This document shows positions 57,919-64,000 of a stretch of DNA of 64,000 nucleotides, in pieces. The position numbers and the translations under genes are program-made. The stretch comes from an uncultured Bacilli bacterium (GTDB lineage: Bacteria > Bacillota_I > Bacilli_A > RF39 > UBA660), in the NCBI GenBank assembly GCA_947585065.1, contig CANPWX010000001.1, positions 9,167 to 73,166 of the forward strand. Reading direction: 5' to 3'. Positions within the stretch are counted from its first letter, which is position 1. The number at the start of each line of letters is the position of its first letter. Below the pieces are notes generated by a model that saw only the letters and a program-made list of their open reading frames with translations, was not told the origin of the DNA and made no database searches.

Positions 57919-58665
57919 ATGATAGGAATTTATAAAATACAAAATAAAATAAATGGTAAAATTTATATTGGTCAAAGTATTCATATTGAAAGAAGATTTC
58001 AAGAGCATTGTTTTCCTAGTTCTAATTCTTTAATTAGTAGAGCAATTCATAAATATGGAAAAGAAAATTTTGATTTTACAGTAATAGAAGAATGTAAAAT
58101 CGAAGAATTAGATAAAAAAGAACAATTTTGAATAAAAAAATATAACTCTTTAATACCTTATGGATATAACATTAATGAAGATACCTCAACAACACATACT
58201 AATTATTATTATAAAGAAAAAGGAGAAATTTTATCTATTATAAATGATTTACAATATTCAAATTTATCAATGAGGCAAATAGCAGATAAACATAATATTA
58301 ATATTAGCAATGTGTCTAGAATAAATAGAGGAAGTACACATAAGCAAGAAGGCTTAATATACCCTTTAAGAAAAATTAATGAATACAATTTAAAAAATTA
58401 TTGTATAGATTGTGGTAAAGAAATTTCTAAAGGACATTTAAGATGTAATAGTTGTGAGGGTGTTAATAAAAGAATAAAGTTAGAAGATATGCTTATTACT
58501 AGAGAAGATTTAAAAGATTTAATTAGACATATTCCATTTACAAATATAGCAAAACGATATGGAGTTACTGATAACGCAATTAGAAAATGGTGTGATAAAT
58601 ATAATTTACCTAGAACTAAAAAAGAAATTAAATCATATTCAGATAAAGAATGAAAGAATATTTAA
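57919..58665 (+). CDS. GIY-YIG homing endonuclease with zinc-HTH tail
   Basis: 248 residues, RBS AAAGGA, two TGA=Trp codons (EQF-W-IKK, DKE-W-KNI). N-terminal GIY-YIG nuclease: IGIYKIQNKINGKIYIGQSIHIERRFQEH. Then a NUMOD-like helix-turn-helix (MRQIADKHNINISNVSRINRGSTH), a zinc ribbon (CIDCGKEIS..RCNSC) and a terminal HTH (IAKRYGVTDNAIRKWCDKYNLPR). The last ~90 residues are nearly the same as in the HNH enzyme at 63061, showing domain swapping. Free-standing, in the tRNA region. Confidence 0.85.
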
Positions 58666-59110
58666 TTTCTTCATGCTGACATAGGAAAGCCTTCTCGTGG
58701 CGTCAGTGTTTAAACTAATTTCCTGTATGTTTTTATTTTTGAAAGAAACAAGCAGCAAAAGACTGTATCTAATATAATCTAATGTGAATCGTTTCTTGTA
58801 TTTTAGGAAAGATAAGGTAAAAATAAAAGAAAACTTTAAAGATAGAAGGTCTATCATATTTAATTTAATTTATTAAAATTCCGTTAAGTGATATTAAATT
58901 CGCACTTTGAATATTTTATTTGCTCCCTCAATAGTAAATAATTTAGAAAGATGGTCGGAAAATTTTTAAAGAAAATTAAATAAGATGCGGAGATGACTGA
59001 ACCGTAAAAGCAGACTTTTATTTCTTATTGGAACTATAATTGAAAATAAAAATGTTAGGTGCGGGAGCTCGCTTTGTAGCTACATAAGTCGAGGTCTAAT
59101 CGATGATTAA
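58666..59110 (+). ncRNA. Non-coding structured stretch after the GIY-YIG gene
   Basis: No supportable gene in 480 bases. CTGAC (58676-58680)/GTCAG (58702-58706) and AGGAAA (58683-58688)/TTTCCT (58719-58724) interlock as an H-type pseudoknot. Further short helices and a richer base composition than typical spacers follow. No RNA family recognised; it could be part of an intron or ornate phage RNA. Confidence 0.4.
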
Positions 59111-59121
59111 GCGGTTTCCGC
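59111..59121. repeat. GCGG-N3-CCGC palindrome, intergenic copy
   Basis: GCGGTTTCCGC just before the 59148 gene RBS. Confidence 0.7.
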
Positions 59122-59147
59122 AACTATTAATTATTGGAGGGATAGAT

Positions 59148-59522
59148 ATGAAAGTAATTAAATGGATAAATGAAAAAGAAGTTCACGATACTTTAAAACA
59201 AGTATATGATAAGCAATGGGAAATATATAGTTATATTCCTGTATATGAAGAATTACCCGATAAAGATTTTGATATGGCTGTTGATGCTCTTATAAAAGAA
59301 TTAGCAGAAAATAAATATATAATATGTGGAGATACTCATCAATATTGTGCAATACCTGTATTTGATGATAATAAATATTTAATATTATCTCAACGTAGAT
59401 GGGCTGAAATAATGGCTGAAGCGGCAAATATAGCTAAAGAATTTAGTGGAAAATTTACTTATCTAGATTTTTATTTAGCAAGTTTTTGTCCTATTGATGA
59501 AAATATTCCAAATAAAAAATAA
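59148..59522 (+). CDS. Hypothetical protein
   Basis: 124 residues from ATG 59148 (TTGGAGGG upstream). MKVIKWINEKEVHDTLKQVYDKQWEIYSYIPVYEELPDKDFDMAVDALIKELAENKY, alpha/beta; WAEIMAEAANIAKEF helix. No family recognised. Confidence 0.55.
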   Translation: MKVIKWINEKEVHDTLKQVYDKQWEIYSYIPVYEELPDKDFDMAVDALIKELAENKYIICGDTHQYCAIPVFDDNKYLILSQRRWAEIMAEAANIAKEFSGKFTYLDFYLASFCPIDENIPNKK

Positions 59523-59523
59523 T

Positions 59524-59552
59524 TTGATATTTTTAAAAATTTATTATATAAT
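59524..59552 (+). promoter_or_regulatory. Promoter for 59587 gene
   Basis: -35 TTGATA (59524-59529), 17 bp, -10 TATAAT (59547-59552). Confidence 0.88.
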
Positions 59553-59586
59553 ATAAATGTAATAAAGAAAGGAAGAGTGAAGAAAT

Positions 59587-59817
59587 ATGGCTAAAAGAAG
59601 AGGAAAATCTGGAAATGGCGAAGCACAATACAGTATTACTCAAGCCAATTTAGATAAAAAAGGAAAAACAAATAAAAAATTAAAAAGAAATCCTATGTCA
59701 TCTAAATATCTTACTCCGAGAGGTAAAGAAATAAAAGAAGCGGCTGCCGCCTATGCAGCTGAGCATAAAAAAGGAACAGGAAGAAGATATAGAAAAACTA
59801 CTGAAGTAGCCTCATAA
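59587..59817 (+). CDS. Small very basic protein
   Basis: 76 residues, RBS AAAGGAAGAG. Lys/Arg-rich throughout (MAKRRGKSGNG.., GKTNKKLKRNP.., KKGTGRRYRK), likely nucleic-acid binding. Includes an AAAAYAA patch coded by a GCGGCTGCCGC palindrome. Confidence 0.55.
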   Translation: MAKRRGKSGNGEAQYSITQANLDKKGKTNKKLKRNPMSSKYLTPRGKEIKEAAAAYAAEHKKGTGRRYRKTTEVAS

Positions 59818-59833
59818 TGAGGAGGTGAGTCTT

Positions 59834-60025
59834 ATGGCTATGCATAAGGCAATTAAAAGTGGTAAAGAACATAGAAAAGAATATGTTGGAAAAAATTATT
59901 GCAAATCTGTTGATCCAAGCTGCCGTAATCATGGCTCTTGTTCTTGGTGTTTAGGCAATAGAATAAATAAAGAAAAAAGTAAGGACAGATTAGCAAAAAA
60001 AGAGATTAGAGATTTTTATAAATAG
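59834..60025 (+). CDS. Small Cys-motif phage protein next to tRNAs
   Basis: 63 residues from ATG 59834 (GAGGAGG). EHRKEYVGKNYCKSVDPSCRNHGSCSWCLGNRINKEK: a Cys pattern seen in small proteins next to phage tRNA clusters. Presumed zinc-binding; function unknown. Confidence 0.6.
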   Translation: MAMHKAIKSGKEHRKEYVGKNYCKSVDPSCRNHGSCSWCLGNRINKEKSKDRLAKKEIRDFYK

Positions 60026-60055
60026 TATAGACACAATCAGCAAAGTAATAATATT

Positions 60056-60124
60056 GGATATTAGTTTATTGGTTAAACATTTACCTTGCAAGTAAAAGAA
60101 GATGGTTCGAATCCATCATTACCC
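60056..60124 (+). tRNA. Degenerate tRNA-like sequence, anticodon TGC
   Basis: D-arm GTTT/AAAC, anticodon arm TTTAC-CTTGCAA-GTAAA and T-arm GATGG-TTCGAAT-CCATC are all good, but the acceptor strands (GGATATT / ATTACCC) pair poorly and no CCA follows. An 8-bp inverted repeat TAGACACA/TGTGTCTA (60028-60035, 60131-60138) encloses it. May be a decayed tRNA or a tRNA-like RNA. Confidence 0.4.
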
Positions 60125-60148
60125 TTTATATGTGTCTAGCTTATATAT

Positions 60149-60226
<78 letters not shown>

Positions 60227-60229
60227 TAT

Positions 60230-60305
60230 TGCCTCGTGGTGAAATGGTAACACAAACGGCTTTGAACCGTTCATTTTCCTGGTTCGAACCCAGGCGGGGC
60301 AGCCA
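60230..60305 (+). tRNA. tRNA-Gln(TTG)
   Basis: Acceptor TGCCTCG/CGGGGCA, GCCA end; anticodon loop CTTTGAA; T-loop TTCGAAC. Confidence 0.92.
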
Positions 60306-60411
60306 ATGAAAAAATAATATTTAATATACACATGGGAAACGCAGTTGTGACTCGAGTTATAGAACGAAGGACTGCCAGCTTACTGTAGTTGAGAGGTTGG
60401 GTAAGCATTTT

Positions 60412-60489
60412 GGGGGTATAGCTCTAACGGCTAGAGCGTCTCGCTTGCAACGAGAAGGTTGTGGGTTCGAATCTCCACTACCTCCACCA
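60412..60489 (+). tRNA. tRNA-Ala(TGC)
   Basis: Acceptor GGGGGTA/TACCTCC with the G3-U70 alanine identity pair, ACCA end; anticodon arm TCTCG-CTTGCAA-CGAGA. The preceding 105 bases (60306-60411) hold nothing I can assign. Confidence 0.93.
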
Positions 60490-60494
60490 TTTAT

Positions 60495-60575
60495 GTCATA
60501 ATAGTTCAGTGGAAGAACATTACATACATTATTGTATTGTAAAGGTCGCAAGTTCGAATCTTGCTTATGGCTACC
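60495..60575 (+). tRNA. tRNA-like sequence with abnormal anticodon arm
   Basis: Acceptor GTCATAA/TTATGGC, D-arm GTTC/GAAC and T-arm GCAAG-TTCGAAT-CTTGC are sound, but the anticodon region TTACA...TGTAA encloses 13 bases that mostly pair with each other, so no anticodon can be read. No CCA (ends TACC). Possibly decayed or intentionally non-decoding. Confidence 0.45.
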
Positions 60576-60578
60576 TAT

Positions 60579-60691
60579 ATCACAAACCTTCCTATTTAAT
60601 GTGATTTGCGGGCTTCGATGCTCGCTGCGGAAATGCTAGATTTAACGCACGTTAATCTCGATTAATAAGCGTATGACCTTGATTTCCGCAG
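60579..60691 (+). ncRNA. Compact structured RNA upstream of tmRNA
   Basis: Three successive elements: ATCACA/TGTGAT hairpin (60579-60605); GCGGGC-TTCGAT-GCTCGC hairpin (60608-60625); a 10-bp outer stem CTGCGGAAAT/ATTTCCGCAG (60625-60634, 60682-60691) enclosing AGATTTAACG/CGTTAATCT. No family recognised. Confidence 0.5.
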
Positions 60692-60706
60692 GGGGTTTTG
60701 AAATTT

Positions 60707-61125
60707 GGGCTTGTATTTGGTTTCGACTAGATTGCAAGAGTATTGGAATACAAGTAGTAGGCAGTTACTTAAAAGGCAACAAAAAATAAATAACAACATT
60801 TTTTCAAAAATTGTTAGTAAAGTTAAATCTTTATTCGCTGTTAATAGCGTAGTCTTCGCGTAAGGCTAAACAATCTTCTATGCGAAGTATCAGAGTAAAC
60901 AGAGAAAAGTATAGTCGTATTAACTAGACAAAGTTTACTATTCTATTGACTGTCCCTAGCCGTGGAATATAGAATAATTTACTTATATGCGTAGGGCTGA
61001 CTCTAAGATTTGTATGTGGTAGGAGCAACAGATAGAACGATATGCACAAAACTTGTAAGGTAAGAATGAGATTTCCAGTATATCCCAATACTAGGACATG
61101 GGTTCGAGTCCCATCAGGTCCACCA
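60707..61125 (+). ncRNA. ssrA: tmRNA (phage-encoded)
   Basis: About 419 nt. Acceptor GGGCTTG (60707-60713) pairs with CAGGTCC (61115-61121) including G3-U70, then ACCA; T-arm ATGGG-TTCGAGT-CCCAT; D-region GGTTTCGACTAG; P2 helix AGTATTGG/CCAATACT joins 5' and 3' parts; CTTCGC/GCGAAG pseudoknot helix in the middle. A frame from 60777 to TAA 60861-60863 ends in SVVFA, like the ...FA tags of mycoplasmas; the resume codon is not certain. Rescues stalled ribosomes. Confidence 0.88.
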
Positions 61126-61126
61126 T

Positions 61127-61203
61127 GCGGGTTTAGCTCAGTTGGTTAGAGCGCAGTCCTGATAAGACTGAGGTCCTAGGTCCAAGTCCTAGAACCCGCA
61201 CCA
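61127..61203 (+). tRNA. tRNA-Ile(GAT)
   Basis: Acceptor GCGGGTT/AACCCGC, ACCA; anticodon arm CAGTC-CTGATAA-GACTG. T-loop TCCAAGT (C at position 55). Starts one base after the tmRNA CCA. Confidence 0.92.
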
Positions 61204-61206
61204 TAT

Positions 61207-61281
61207 ACGCTTGTCGTCCAATGGTTAGGGCTTTCGGCTTATATCCGAACTATCGGGGTTCAAATCCCTGCGAGCGTACCA
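61207..61281 (+). tRNA. tRNA-Ile(TAT)
   Basis: Acceptor ACGCTTG/CGAGCGT, ACCA; anticodon arm TTCGG-CTTATAT-CCGAA. It would read ATA directly, without lysidine; ATA is a very frequent codon here. Confidence 0.9.
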
Positions 61282-61318
61282 AATTGATAAATAATAGTTT
61301 AATTATTTTAAAATTTTC

Positions 61319-61347
61319 CATTTTATTTTTTCTATAAAAATAAAATG
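61319..61347 (+). terminator. AT-only hairpin, possible terminator of tRNA array
   Basis: ATTTTATTTTT/AAAAATAAAAT, 11-bp stem after the tRNA-Ile pair. No strict T-run, so weak. Confidence 0.4.
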
Positions 61348-61411
61348 CTTCCTTCCTTTATCGAGCAGGTCATTTGGTGTAACTGTGCATAGCTCTTCAC
61401 ATATATTTTTA

Positions 61412-61440
61412 TTGATATTTTTTAAAAAATATTATATAAT
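61412..61440 (+). promoter_or_regulatory. Promoter for 61472 gene
   Basis: -35 TTGATA (61412-61417), 17 bp, -10 TATAAT (61435-61440). Confidence 0.88.
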
Positions 61441-61471
61441 ATATATGTAATAAAGAAAGAGAAGTGATAAT

Positions 61472-61846
61472 ATGAATAAATTTTATGAAAAGAAAGAATA
61501 TGATTGGGAATATGAATATTCATTTGGTGAAGATTTTTTAAAATCTATTTTTAAAAATGATTACAAAAGAGTTTATTCATTAAATGGAGAAGGTATATTT
61601 AATATTATCACAATAAATAATAAATATTATTCAATAGATTTAAAATCTGCTAAATCAATGTTAGTTAATGATGGCAAAAAAGCATTTAGAGATGCAACAA
61701 AAGATGTTATAATAACATCAATAGCAGATGGATTAAATAAATTAAATTTAGAATATACCATTAATAGCGGAAAATTTATTACATTTAAAATGTTTAATAG
61801 TATATTTAAAATAGAAGTTGTTAAAAAGGCGGCAATGCCTAATTAA
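61472..61846 (+). CDS. Hypothetical protein
   Basis: 124 residues, RBS AAAGAGAAG. Strand-rich (GEGIFNIITINNKYYSIDLKSAK..) with a central helix (DATKDVIITSIADGLNKL). No family recognised; single-gene unit between two promoters. Confidence 0.5.
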   Translation: MNKFYEKKEYDWEYEYSFGEDFLKSIFKNDYKRVYSLNGEGIFNIITINNKYYSIDLKSAKSMLVNDGKKAFRDATKDVIITSIADGLNKLNLEYTINSGKFITFKMFNSIFKIEVVKKAAMPN

Positions 61847-61875
61847 TTGATTTTTAATAAAAATTATATTATAAT
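61847..61875 (+). promoter_or_regulatory. Promoter for HNH endonuclease
   Basis: -35 TTGATT (61847-61852), 17 bp, -10 TATAAT (61870-61875). Starts right after the previous stop codon. Confidence 0.88.
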
Positions 61876-61927
61876 AAGTATATAAAGAATAAAAAGTTTA
61901 ATATATAGATGAGGATAAGGGATTCTT

Positions 61928-62269
61928 ATGGAAGAAAAATGAAAAAAATATTATAAAAATTATTCAGTAAGTAATTATGGGAGAGTTCGTAATGATAATA
62001 CTAATAAAATAAGAAAATTAACAAAAAATACTTATGGTTATTTAAGAACTAATATTACTAACAATGCTGAAAATACCCATAAAGAAATTAAAGTTCATAG
62101 AGCTGTAGCAGAATTATTTATTCCAAATCCAAATAATTATCCTCAAGTAAATCATATTGATGGAAATAAAGAAAATAATTGCGTTGACAATTTAGAATGA
62201 GTAACAGCATCTGAAAATACTAGACATGCAATAAGAATGAATTTAAGACCTCAAAATATGAAAAAATAA
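61928..62269 (+). CDS. HNH homing endonuclease with NUMOD4
   Basis: 113 residues, RBS AAGGGA, two TGA=Trp codons (EEK-W-KKY, NLE-W-VTA). N-terminal NUMOD4-type YSVSNYGRVRN; HNH core KVHRAVAELFIPNP..YPQVNHIDGNKENNCVDNLEWVTASENTRHA (His, Asn, His pattern of phage HNH enzymes). Missed entirely under the standard code. Mobile element, directly followed by a large non-coding RNA region. Confidence 0.85.
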
Positions 62270-62282
62270 ATTGGTTATATTT

Positions 62283-62900
62283 CCATATAAAAAATACAAA
62301 GGGGGCTGTGTCACCCTAGTTAGCCAAGTTATAGTTTTACTGGCAGATAGATCACACCGTTTAGTTAGGTTTGGGCGTAAGAAACCTAACCGCCGCCATG
62401 GTGTAAGAAATGGATGGTTGCTTAGCTATTGCTTATCCATAACTGAAGGAATAGTAAAAACTAATACTACTTAGTTAGTAGTATAAAATATATAGGGACG
62501 AGCTAATAAGTACTGATAGACTGTTGACAAATGGTCGCCAAGTGTACATATAAAGGTAATATCAGTTAAGGGGATTAGGAATCTTATTAGTGCGAGGGGA
62601 TCCTACCTCGCCGCAGATCGCCTATATATTTTATAGTGCTAATTAAGGTACATAACTCGGCATAGGTTCGTTGCGTAAGCAAACTTAAGGCTGACCTATG
62701 GTATTATCCCATAAAAAGGCACACGCAGAGACCGAGGCTCTGTAATATGCAAATTGATAGAAGACCCCGTTAATAGTAGCGGATGGCCTGCGGGACTATT
62801 ATATAGGAATCCGAGTTCAGGAGACGTGGCCGCTACTAAATATTTGCATAAAGATATATAGGTTAATTTTATTACTTTTGTCAGGTGCTTAATGCACCTC
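62283..62900 (+). ncRNA. Large ornate structured RNA candidate (ROOL/GOLLD-like in size and setting)
   Basis: Over 600 bases without a gene but with many long helices: GTTAGGTTT/AAACCTAAC (62364-62372, 62382-62390); ATACTAC/GTAGTAT (62465-62485); a 15-bp stem TATAAAATATATAGG with its complement (62482-62496, 62621-62635) enclosing GCGAGG/CCTCGC; CATAGGT/ACCTATG around a TTGC-GTAA-GCAA tetraloop hairpin; nested ATGCAAAT/ATTTGCAT and TAGTAGCGG/CCGCTACTA; AGGTGC/GCACCT (62883-62898) just before tRNA-Thr. The family is not identified by sequence. Confidence 0.6.
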
Positions 62901-62905
62901 CTCAT

Positions 62906-62981
62906 GCTGGTGTAGTTCAGTTGGTAGAACGCTTCACTTGTAATGAAGATGTCGTGGGTCCGAGTCCTACCTCCAGCACCA
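62906..62981 (+). tRNA. tRNA-Thr(TGT)
   Basis: Acceptor GCTGGTG/CTCCAGC (one mismatch), ACCA; anticodon arm CTTCA-CTTGTAA-TGAAG. T-loop TCCGAGT, again C at position 55. Confidence 0.9.
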
Positions 62982-63060
62982 TTATTTTTTAAAAAACTCT
63001 GGACAATTTTTGAAAGTTTGAAGTTCGAATTTTTCAATATAATATGAAAGGAGTAAAAAT

Positions 63061-63717
63061 ATGCAATGTTTAAATTGTAAAAAAGAATTAGTTAAAGGAC
63101 AAATAAAGTATTGTAGTTCTCAATGTCAAGCAGATTTTCAATATAAAGAATATATTGAAAAATGGAAAAATGGGGACGAATCTGGATTAAAAGGAAAAAA
63201 TCAAATTTCTAATTACATTAAAAGATATTTATTTGAAAAGTATGATAATAAATGTCAAAAATGTGGATGAGGAGAAATAAATCCAGTTTCAAATAAAATT
63301 CCATTAGAAATACATCATGTTGATGGAGATTATACAAATAATAAAGAAGAAAATTTAGAATTATTATGTCCTAATTGTCATTCTTTAACACCAAATTTTA
63401 AAGCATTAAATAAAGAAAGTAATAGAGAAAGAACAACAACAAGAAAAAATTATTGTATTGATTGTCATAAACCAATTTCTTCTACGGCTTTAAGATGTAG
63501 AGAATGTGAATGTAAAAATAGAGTAATATCTATTGAGCAGTTACCAATTACTAGAGAGGAATTAAAAAAATTAATTAGAACAATTCCTTTTACTAAAATT
63601 GGTGAACAGTATGGAGTTACTGATAATGCAATTAGAAAATGGTGTGATAAATTTAATTTACCTAGAAAAGTAAGTGAAATTAAATTATATTCAGATAAAG
63701 AATGAGAAAATATTTAG
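63061..63717 (+). CDS. HNH homing endonuclease with zinc-HTH tail
   Basis: 218 residues, RBS AAAGGAG, two TGA=Trp codons (QKCG-W-GEI, DKE-W-ENI); stop TAG. Zinc finger CLNCKKEL..IKYCSSQC; HNH core CQKCGWGEI..PLEIHHVDGDYTNNKEENLELLCPNCHSL; then the zinc ribbon (CIDCHKPIS..RCREC) and HTH (GEQYGVTDNAIRKWCDKFNLPR) shared with the GIY-YIG enzyme at 57919. Confidence 0.87.
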
Positions 63718-63960
63718 ATTAAGTTTATAAACCTAACTCGGTATCCAAGTCTAACCGACCAGCTGGCTTTGTGGGAGTGTGAGGACCGAGATATAGATTG
63801 CACCTTCGGACATTTGAAGCCGACAATCGGGTTTGTATATAGACGGGAGATAGTGGCCCCAGCCTAGCTTCGGCGACCTAGATGGTTAAACGCAAAATAG
63901 AAGAAAGATTATATCAGTAATGATATATGAACTGGTCTTTGAAAGTATAAGACAGCCACT
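63718..63960 (+). ncRNA. Structured non-coding stretch before tRNA-Gly
   Basis: ATAGTGGC (63850-63857) pairs with GCCACTAT (63955-63962); TATATCA-GTAA-TGATATA (63912-63929) is a hairpin with a GNRA-type loop. It follows a homing endonuclease and precedes a tRNA, like the 62283-62900 region. Family unknown. Confidence 0.45.
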
Positions 63961-63964
63961 ATAT

Positions 63965-64000
63965 GCGGGTGTAGTTTAATGGTAGAACTATAGCCTTCCA
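63965..64000 (+). tRNA. tRNA-Gly(TCC), cut by window end
   Basis: GCGGGTGTAGTTTAATGGTAGAAC gives acceptor and D-arm (split here for reading: GCGGGTG, TA, GTTT, GAAC); the loop begins CTTCCA, anticodon TCC. The 3' half lies outside. Confidence 0.8.

Noticed and set aside
58666..59110. Group I intron in tRNA-Cys
   Set aside because: tRNA-Cys at 57754-57828 is intact and uninterrupted, and no clear P7/P3 core was found by eye.
60306..60411. Extra tRNA between Gln and Ala
   Set aside because: No acceptor/T-arm pair with CCA could be fitted.
60357..60551. Minus-strand frame with GSGDSNPQPSRCKRDALAVRAI
   Set aside because: Antisense translation of tRNA-Ala(TGC); no RBS or promoter.
60777..60863. 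Treating the tmRNA tag frame as certain
   Set aside because: The usual GCA resume codon in the neighbouring frame stops after five codons; the ...VVFA frame is only the best candidate, so the tag is reported as uncertain.
62271..62474. Plus-strand 67-residue frame
   Set aside because: Lies wholly in the helix-rich non-coding region, with Arg-rich unusual composition and no RBS.
62696..63037. Minus-strand reading frame with GGRTRTHDIFITSEAFYQLNYTS
   Set aside because: This is the well-known false translation of the antisense of a tRNA-Thr gene; the DNA is tRNA-Thr plus structured RNA.

Overview
The window is part of a large, very AT-rich tailed double-stranded DNA phage (Caudoviricetes), most likely infecting an anaerobic, gut-type Firmicutes/Mollicutes-like bacterium. 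It carries a tail/virion module, a holin-like protein, a complete replisome, a class III (oxygen-sensitive) ribonucleotide reductase and a tRNA/tmRNA/homing-endonuclease cluster. TGA is read as tryptophan. TGA interrupts many otherwise intact genes exactly where families have a conserved Trp (NrdD twice, NrdG twice, the RuvC N-terminal SGW motif), and no gene that I could follow ends in TGA; all end in TAA or TAG. Gene coordinates below are read with genetic code 4.

Layout. (1) 1-14939, plus strand: late genes. These are tail fibre/spike proteins with beta-helix features, a membrane-anchored GAF-like protein, a holin-like protein, four or five tail/baseplate proteins that share a small C-terminal module, and a conserved set of glycine-rich, jelly-roll-like, helical and HExxH proteins. 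(2) 14973-53530, minus strand: nucleic-acid metabolism. It holds a RuvC-like resolvase, flotillin, dUTPase, deformylase, NrdD/NrdG, DnaE, a DNA methylase, RecD/Dda-type helicase, RecJ, primase, DnaB, Sak4-like ATPase, an SSB candidate, a degenerate ClpP-like protein, a membrane GIY-YIG nuclease, LigA, gyrase A and B, RNase H, a polynucleotide-kinase-like protein, an RNA ligase and a PPP phosphatase. (3) 53619-64000, plus strand: short genes each with its own promoter, a kinase-like protein, a probable -1 frameshift gene, Hsp20, three homing endonucleases, eight recognisable tRNA genes (one cut by the window end), a tmRNA and several large non-coding structured stretches.

Regulation. Regions 2 and 3 use a remarkably uniform promoter, TTGA(T/C)(A/T)-17 bp-TATAAT, often placed right behind, or overlapping, an intrinsic terminator. 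I found no full match in the late region. TGA-Trp codons are abundant in late and accessory genes but absent from dnaE, dnaB, primase, ligA, gyrA, gyrB, helicase and flotillin, although these contain many TGG codons.

Most unusual signals: the interrupted palindrome GCGG-N3-CCGC, present at least 13 times in AT-rich DNA; a textbook -1 frameshift cassette at 56569-56600; a roughly 620-nt ornate non-coding RNA candidate at 62283-62900; a phage tmRNA with G3-U70; and a TM/coiled-coil/GIY-YIG protein whose architecture resembles the SNIPE anti-phage nuclease. No tRNA-Trp(UCA) lies in the window, so whether the host itself uses code 4 or the phage recodes a standard-code host cannot be settled here.
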